Source: Winogradskya humida
GTDB lineage: Bacteria > Actinomycetota > Actinomycetes > Mycobacteriales > Micromonosporaceae
Reading direction: 5' to 3'
Assembly (NCBI RefSeq): GCF_016862215.1
Contig: NZ_BOMN01000054.1
Location: 1-64,000, forward strand
Length of the DNA: 64,000 bases
Shown here: positions 59,346 through 64,000 of the stretch, piece by piece
Numbering within the stretch: position 1 is the stretch's first letter
How the letters are laid out: every line of letters begins with the position of its first letter
Translations under genes and position numbers: made by a program
Notes under the pieces: model-generated
The model's database searches: none
The model's input: only the letters and a program-made list of their open reading frames with translations
Told to the model about the DNA's origin: nothing

Positions 59346-60097
59346 GCGGCCCGGCGGGCGGGCTCCTCCGGTGTGGAGGGGGAGCCCGCGGGGGCGTTGG
59401 GCACGACCTCGTCCTCGGCTGCGGCATCGTCGGCGTCCGGGGCGATCTCTTCCTCGGCGTTCTTGCGCCCGCCGAAGAGGGCGAGGATCCATCCGGCCGT
59501 GCCGAAGATGACCGCGGCGGTGGCGGCGATGGCGAACAGCCGCCAGGCGGACTGAGTGATGGCGGTGCCGCCGACGTGGCCGACCAGCCCGCCGTACATG
59601 GCCCAGGCGAGCGCCGCGCTGCCGTCGTAGAGCACGAAGAGTTTGACCGGGTATCCGGTGCGCCCGGCGTGATAGCCGGCGGCCATCCGGCCGCCCGGGA
59701 CGAAGCGGCAGAGCAGCAGCACCAGCGGGCCGGGTTTGCGCAGGCCGCGGGTGAAGCGCTCGGCGGCGCGCTTGGTCTTGGACTGCTGCTTGGGCCTGGC
59801 CTCGTCGGCGGACTTGTGCATGAAGCGCCGGCGCAGCGCGGTCAGCCGCCCGCTCACCCAGTGGCCCCCGGCGGAGCGCCCGAGCACGAACGCGATGGAG
59901 TCGCCGGTGAACATGCCCAACGCGCCGATGAGGATGACCAGCGGCAGGCTCAGGTTGCCGTAGACGGTGAGCGCGCCAGAGGTGATCATGATGGCCTGGA
60001 TCGGCACGACCGGTACCAGCGCGTCGACGGCCAGGAACCCGTAGATGGCAAGGTAGGCCCACGCCGGTGTTGACAGGACGGTCAACAGTTCGGTCAT
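59339..60097 (-). CDS. DedA family membrane protein
   Basis: A 252-residue member of the DedA/VTT family, which includes undecaprenyl-phosphate and other lipid flippases. Seen are the re-entrant helix signature VDALVPVVPIQAIMITSGAL, GMFTGDSIAFVLGR, CRFVPGGRMAAGYHAG with the conserved Arg and Gly, and a C-terminal helix AIAATAAVIFGTAGWILALF followed by an acidic Pro-rich tail. ATG 60097 is used; GTG 60109 is possible. Convergent with the flavoprotein gene. Confidence 0.88.
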   Translation of the reverse strand: MTELLTVLSTPAWAYLAIYGFLAVDALVPVVPIQAIMITSGALTVYGNLSLPLVILIGALGMFTGDSIAFVLGRSAGGHWVSGRLTALRRRFMHKSADEARPKQQSKTKRAAERFTRGLRKPGPLVLLLCRFVPGGRMAAGYHAGRTGYPVKLFVLYDGSAALAWAMYGGLVGHVGGTAITQSAWRLFAIAATAAVIFGTAGWILALFGGRKNAEEEIAPDADDAAAEDEVVPNAPAGSPSTPEEPARRAAY

Positions 60098-60429
60098 GAG
60101 CTCGGCCACCTCGGGATTGTCTGTCAGCGCAGCTGTGAAAGCGCTGAGTTCAGCATGCGCCCTGGTGGGGTTCCGCTGACGGTGATGCCCGACACGGTAC
60201 GGGCTGGACGGCGATCCCGCTGCCGAAGACGCGCGTCCGGTATCTGTCCTTCCGGCCGTTCCGGGCCCCGATGGTGAGCTACTCGTCCGGTCGTCACACG
60301 CGTACCTTGATAGCAGTCCCGAAACACCGGGTCCCCCGTTCCTGGTGTGCCGGGTCAGCGGCGCCCGTCCGGTTCGCCGGATGTGCTGCGCCCGGGCCGT
60401 CGGTAGGTCCCGTACCGGCGGCCCGCCCA

Positions 60430-60496
60430 TAGGTTCTGTTTCGTAGGTGAGGCCGGGCTGCGGCGGGCCCAGATTCCGCCTACGAAACAGAACCTA
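60430..60496. repeat. 18-bp perfect inverted repeat
   Basis: TAGGTTCTGTTTCGTAGG (60430-60447) and its exact reverse complement (60479-60496) flank a 31-base GC-rich loop that itself can fold (GGGC/GCCC). It stands out as A/T-rich arms in a GC-rich genome. Confidence 0.9.
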
Positions 60497-60552
60497 GACC
60501 AGCCGTAGTTCCTGCCTGTGACTCTTGTTACCCGTGCGCAATGACCCGCCCT

Positions 60553-60558
60553 TAGGGT
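60553..60558 (+). promoter_or_regulatory. -10 box of the ATP-grasp operon (leaderless type)
   Basis: TAGGGT six bases before ATG 60565, with no ribosome-binding site. No -35 at standard spacing. Confidence 0.45.
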
Positions 60559-60564
60559 CAGGCC

Positions 60565-62139
60565 ATGGCGGATCTTTTTGAGGAATACCGCCTCGGCCCC
60601 GGCTGGGACGAGATGTTCGCGGAGCCCGGCATGCCCCGGGAGACCTACGAGGCGCTGCATGCCACGCTGCAGCCGCTTTCCAGCGGTGAGCTGGGCGTAC
60701 GGGCCGAGGTGCTGGCCCGTGCCTTCCTCGACCAGGGCATCACGTTCGCCCTCAAGGGGGTGGAGCGCCCGTTCCCGCTCGACATCGTGCCCCGGATCAT
60801 CGCCGCGGCGGAGTGGCGCTCGGTCGAGCTCGGTGTCGCGCAGCGGATCCGGGCGCTCGAGGCGTTCCTGGCCGATGTGTACGGCCCCGGGCAGGTGCTC
60901 GCCGACGGCGTGGTGCCACGGCGGATCATCGCCACCAGCGCGCACTTCCTGAGGGCGGCGGCGGGCATCAACCCGCCCAACGGCGTGCGCATCCATGTGG
61001 CCGGCGTCGACCTGATCCGCGACGAGCAGGGCACCTTCCGGGTGCTCGAGGACAACGTACGGATCCCGTCCGGGGTCAGCTACGTGATGGAGAACCGCCG
61101 GGCCATGGCCCAGGTGCTGCCCGAGGTGTTCGCGGCGACCCGGATCCTGCCCGTCGAGTCGTACCCGGGGATGTTGTTGCGGGCCCTGCGCGCCGCCGCC
61201 CCCGTGGGTGTCAGTGATCCGACCGTGGTGGTGCTCAGCCCCGGCGTCTTCAACTCGGCGTATTTCGAGCACGCGCTGCTCGCCCGGGAGATGGGCGTCG
61301 AGCTGGTCGAGGGCCGGGACCTGGTCTGCGTCGGCAACGACGTGGCCATGCGCACCACCGCCGGCGAGCAGCGGGTGGACGTCATCTACCGGCGCATCGA
61401 CGACGACTTCCTCGACCCCGTGCACTTCCGCGCCGACTCGGTCATCGGGGTCGCCGGGCTGCTGAACGCCGCACGGGCCGGGCGGGTCACCATCGCCAAC
61501 GCCGTCGGTAACGGTGTGGCGGACGACAAGCTGCTCTACACGTACGTTCCGGATCTGATCCGTTATTACCTCAACGAGGAGCCGCTGCTCCCGAACGTCG
61601 ACACGTACCGGCTGGACGAGCCCGGGGTGCTCGAGCACGTGCTGCCCCGGCTCGACGAGCTGGTGATCAAGCCGGTCGACGGGGCCGGCGGCGCGGGCAT
61701 CGTCATCGGTTCCCAGGCCACCGACGAAGAGCTCGCCGTGGTCAAGGAGACGATCGTCGCCGACCCGCGGGGCTGGATCGCCCAGCGGGAGGTGAAGCTC
61801 TCGATGGTGCCGACGCTGATCGGCAACCGGCTGCGCGGGCGGCACGTCGACCTGCGTCCGTTCGCGGTCAACGACGGCGAGAAGATCTGGGTGCTGCCGG
61901 GCGGGCTGACCCGGGTGGCGCTGCCCGAGGGCGCCCTCGTGGTCAACTCCAGCCAGGGCGGCGGCTCGAAGGACACCTGGGTGCTCGCCGATCCCGACGA
62001 CACCACGCCGTTCGAGGTGCCGCACCTGCCCGCCGACGCGGCCCCGCTGCCCCCGGCGGCCAGCCCGGTCCCCGGCCCGGCCGCGGGTGTCGGCGAGTCC
62101 CAGCAACAGCAGCAGCAACAGGAAGGCCCGCGATGCTGA
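60565..62139 (+). CDS. Circularly permuted ATP-grasp protein
   Basis: First member of a widely conserved triad (ATP-grasp, alpha-E, transglutaminase) predicted on comparative grounds to make or modify a peptide. 524 residues of the circularly permuted type 2 ATP-grasp family: YGPGQVLADGVVPRRII, GVDLIRDEQGTFRVLEDNVRIPSG, KPVDGAGGAGIVIG (ATP loop), HVDLRPFAVNDGEKIWVLPGG, NSSQGGGSKDTWVL. A glutamine-rich tail follows. ATG 60565 lies behind a TAGGGT box; the end overlaps the next gene by seven bases. The natural substrate is unknown. Confidence 0.9.
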   Translation: MADLFEEYRLGPGWDEMFAEPGMPRETYEALHATLQPLSSGELGVRAEVLARAFLDQGITFALKGVERPFPLDIVPRIIAAAEWRSVELGVAQRIRALEAFLADVYGPGQVLADGVVPRRIIATSAHFLRAAAGINPPNGVRIHVAGVDLIRDEQGTFRVLEDNVRIPSGVSYVMENRRAMAQVLPEVFAATRILPVESYPGMLLRALRAAAPVGVSDPTVVVLSPGVFNSAYFEHALLAREMGVELVEGRDLVCVGNDVAMRTTAGEQRVDVIYRRIDDDFLDPVHFRADSVIGVAGLLNAARAGRVTIANAVGNGVADDKLLYTYVPDLIRYYLNEEPLLPNVDTYRLDEPGVLEHVLPRLDELVIKPVDGAGGAGIVIGSQATDEELAVVKETIVADPRGWIAQREVKLSMVPTLIGNRLRGRHVDLRPFAVNDGEKIWVLPGGLTRVALPEGALVVNSSQGGGSKDTWVLADPDDTTPFEVPHLPADAAPLPPAASPVPGPAAGVGESQQQQQQQEGPRC

Positions 62140-63071
62140 GCCGGATCGCCGAGTCGCTCTACTGGATCGGGCGGTACGTCGAGCGCGCCGAGGACACCGC
62201 ACGCATCCTCGACGTGCACCTGCAGCGCATCCTCGCCGACCCGTGGACCGACGAGGACCAGGCCTGCCGGTCGCTGCTCGGCGTGATGGGCATGCCGATG
62301 GAGGACGAGCAGTTCACCTCGGCCCAGGTGATCGGCCTGCTCGGGCTGGACGAGCGCAGCCCCAGCTCGGTGGTCGGGGCGCTGGCCGCCGCCCGGGAGA
62401 ACGCCCGCGGTGCCCGCGAGACGGTGTCGTCGGAGATGTGGGAGTGCCTCAACTCGACCTGGCACGGGCTGCCCAGCGCCCGGCGCCGGGTGGAGCAGCA
62501 GGGGGTGCACGCGTTCTTCCGCTGGGTGCGGGAGCGCTGCGCGGTGATGGCGGGCCTGACCGACGCCACGATGAGCCGGGACGAGGGCTGGCTGTTCCTG
62601 GTGCTCGGGCGCAGCATCGAGCGGGTCGACATGACCGGGCGGCTGCTGCGCACCCACGAGCGGGCCGGCGGGAGCATCCCGTCGTGGCTGACGTTGCTGC
62701 GTTCTAGCGGTGCGTGGGAGACGTTCCTGCGTACCTATCGGGGATCGCTGGACGATCGGCACGCCGCCGAGTTTCTGCTGCTCGACCGGCTCTTTCCACG
62801 CTCGGTCTTCGCCGCGCTCTCCACCGCGGAGTCCTGCCTGACCGACCTCGAGCCCGATCCGGGCCGCGCCGGGGTGGCCACGGACGCGCAGCGCATCGTC
62901 GGCCGCGCCCGCACCAACCTGGAATTCCGGGGCGCCGACGAGCTGATCGACGACCTCTCGGCCGTACTGTCCAGCCTGGAACACACCTGCTCCCAGGTCA
63001 ACGACGCCGTTTCCCGCCGGTATTTTCGCCAGACGACGGCAGTGAACTGGGTCAAGGGGGCCGTCTCGTGA
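62133..63071 (+). CDS. Alpha-E domain protein
   Basis: The 312-residue all-helical alpha-E family protein, partner of the preceding ATP-grasp. Motifs: RIAESLYWIGRYVERAEDTARILDVHL, ENARGARETVSSEMWECLNS, FLVLGRSIERVDMTGRLLRT. It likely binds the peptide or ATP-grasp partner; no enzymatic residue is established. ATG overlaps the ATP-grasp end by seven bases and its own stop overlaps the next GTG by four bases. Confidence 0.9.
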   Translation: MLSRIAESLYWIGRYVERAEDTARILDVHLQRILADPWTDEDQACRSLLGVMGMPMEDEQFTSAQVIGLLGLDERSPSSVVGALAAARENARGARETVSSEMWECLNSTWHGLPSARRRVEQQGVHAFFRWVRERCAVMAGLTDATMSRDEGWLFLVLGRSIERVDMTGRLLRTHERAGGSIPSWLTLLRSSGAWETFLRTYRGSLDDRHAAEFLLLDRLFPRSVFAALSTAESCLTDLEPDPGRAGVATDAQRIVGRARTNLEFRGADELIDDLSAVLSSLEHTCSQVNDAVSRRYFRQTTAVNWVKGAVS

Positions 63072-63931
63072 GTGTTGATAGTTGGCGGTTGAAGGTTCAG
63101 CACAAGAGTGGGTTCGATTACGCGGGGCCGGTGTCGTCGTCGTACAACGAGGCGCGGATGTGGCCGCGGAACGAGACGCATCAGGCGGTGCTGGATGCTC
63201 GGGTGGAGGTGTGGCCGCCGGCCCGGACGTATCGGTACGAGGACTACTGGGGGACCGTGGTCACGGCGTTCGACGTTCATGCGAGGCATGAGGCGCTGAC
63301 CGTGACGGCTACCTCGACTGTCGAGACGCTGCCGCCCGGGGATCTGATCGAGCCCGGCGAAGGTGCGTCGTGGGCGGACCTCGCGCGGCCCGAGAGCGTG
63401 GATCGGTGGTATGAGCTGCTGCTGAGCTCACCGCGTACCGTGATGAACGAGGAACTGAGCTCGATCGCCGCGGACATCCGTGCCGCCCACGCCACGCCGC
63501 ACGCCGCCGCGCTCGCGGTCTGTGAGTTCGTCCGCGGTGAGGTGACCTATCAGCCGGGCTCGACCGGGGTGCAGAGCGACGCCGTGCACGCGTGGAAACA
63601 GCGCAAGGGCGTCTGCCAGGACATCAGCCATCTGACCGTCGGGCTGCTGCGCGAGATGGGCCTGCCCGCGCGTTACGTCTCGGGTTACCTGCACCCGTCG
63701 TCGGCCGCGGCCATCGGGGACAGCATCGTCGGGCAGAGCCACGCCTGGGTGCAGTGGTGGGTGGGGCGCTGGACGGCGTTCGACCCGACGAACGGCATCC
63801 CGGTGGGGGAGCGTCACGTCGTGGTCGGCCGCGGCCGCGAGTACGGCGACGTGCCGCCGTTGAAGGGCGTCTACGCGGGTCCCGGCAGCACCGGGCAGGA
63901 CGTGGAAGTCACGATCACCCGGCTGCGCTGA
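63068..63931 (+). CDS. Transglutaminase-like protein
   Basis: Third member of the triad, a 287-residue cysteine-protease-fold protein. The N-terminal Bact_transglu_N domain (about 1-100, VQHKSGFDYAGPVSSSYNEARM) precedes the papain-like core with catalytic Cys in KGVCQDISHL, His in GQSHAWVQWW and Asp in TAFDPTNG. It is expected to cleave or cross-link the product of the ATP-grasp partner. GTG 63068 is coupled (GTGA) to the alpha-E gene; the stop shares one base with the next ATG. Confidence 0.92.
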   Translation: MSVDSWRLKVQHKSGFDYAGPVSSSYNEARMWPRNETHQAVLDARVEVWPPARTYRYEDYWGTVVTAFDVHARHEALTVTATSTVETLPPGDLIEPGEGASWADLARPESVDRWYELLLSSPRTVMNEELSSIAADIRAAHATPHAAALAVCEFVRGEVTYQPGSTGVQSDAVHAWKQRKGVCQDISHLTVGLLREMGLPARYVSGYLHPSSAAAIGDSIVGQSHAWVQWWVGRWTAFDPTNGIPVGERHVVVGRGREYGDVPPLKGVYAGPGSTGQDVEVTITRLR

Positions 63932-64000
63932 TGGCGTACCACCACGGCGATCTGCGCCGGGCGTTGCTCACCGCGGCGGCCGAGGCGATCGTCGAGTCCG
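63931..64000 (+). CDS. TetR family regulator, truncated by window end
   Basis: Only 23 codons are present (MAYHHGDLRRALLTAAAEAI), which is a typical AcrR/TetR N terminus preceding the helix-turn-helix. ATG overlaps the transglutaminase stop by one base, so the regulator gene may be translated with the triad. Confidence 0.75.
   Translation, partial: MAYHHGDLRRALLTAAAEAIVES

Larger units (their letters stand above)
60098..60564. other. Divergent intergenic region DedA / ATP-grasp
   Basis: About 465 bases with no convincing gene. It contains a short dyad (CGGTA-n7-TACCG near 60400-60416), a long perfect inverted repeat (60430-60496, described separately), and the TAGGGT box at 60553-60558 six bases before the ATP-grasp start. 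Confidence 0.5.

Overview
The window is chromosomal DNA from a high-GC actinomycete, most likely Micromonosporaceae (an Actinoplanes-like genus). This rests on strongly G/C-biased third codon positions, actinobacterial families (SCO4848-like, SCO6745-like, DUF4272, a conservon with NIT-domain sensor kinase, a LpdA-type flavoprotein) and many genes with a TANNNT-type box only 6-8 bases before the start codon. No rRNA, tRNA, CRISPR array, prophage or intact insertion sequence was recognised. Genus assignment is inference.

Layout. 0.4-6.6 kb: rplY, pth, a polyprenyl sugar-phosphate transferase and the sulfate-activation genes cysQ-cysD-cysN, closed by a strong bidirectional terminator. 6.7-8.8 kb (minus): galE-galK. 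9-14 kb: trpS, a 2H phosphoesterase, a BrkB-type membrane protein, a small conserved protein, a TetR regulator divergent from a membrane protein with two matching operators, and an SCO4848-like protein. 14.2-24.2 kb: a nucleoside uptake and salvage block (BMP-type lipoprotein, two-domain ATPase, two permeases, cytidine deaminase with an unusual C-terminal extension, thymidine phosphorylase, adenosine deaminase), with a DUF4272 protein and an rlmA-type methyltransferase inside it. 24.7-29.8 kb: a conservon cvnA-B-C-D ending at a terminator.

29.9-32 kb: small genes, including a VOC protein interrupted by a one-base frameshift. 32.4-38.9 kb (minus): deoC, a full-length aldehyde dehydrogenase, a second truncated dehydrogenase, an acidic conserved protein, and a 751-residue protein built from a catalytically degenerate IS110-transposase-like domain plus a C-terminal tail shared with the CvnA kinase of the same window. 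39-45 kb: upp, a NUDIX hydrolase, a 1150-residue teichoic-acid-type glycosyl/glycerophospho-transferase with a GT-D enzyme, and a GPP34 (GOLPH3-like) protein. 45.2-45.8 kb is an intergenic stretch full of short tandem repeats.

45.8-55.2 kb: phosphohexomutase, Ser/Thr kinase, M20 amidohydrolase, DUF4349 lipoprotein, MBL-fold hydrolase, coiled-coil protein, SCO6745-like protein, double GNAT protein. 55.2-57.4 kb: an ECF42-type sigma factor with its DGPF/YciI partner, divergent from an NTF2-like gene across a perfect palindrome that reads as a promoter in both directions. 57.4-60.1 kb: a gamma-glutamylcyclotransferase-like protein, a LpdA-type flavoprotein and a DedA protein. 60.6-64 kb: the conserved triad circularly permuted ATP-grasp / alpha-E / transglutaminase, and the start of another TetR gene.

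Most notable: the dead IS110-like/CvnA-tail fusion; the bidirectional ECF42-type promoter; the split ALDH16-like pair joined by an 8-base overlap and a TTG start; dispersed gene-end tandem repeats with a common CTCAGCGG-like core.
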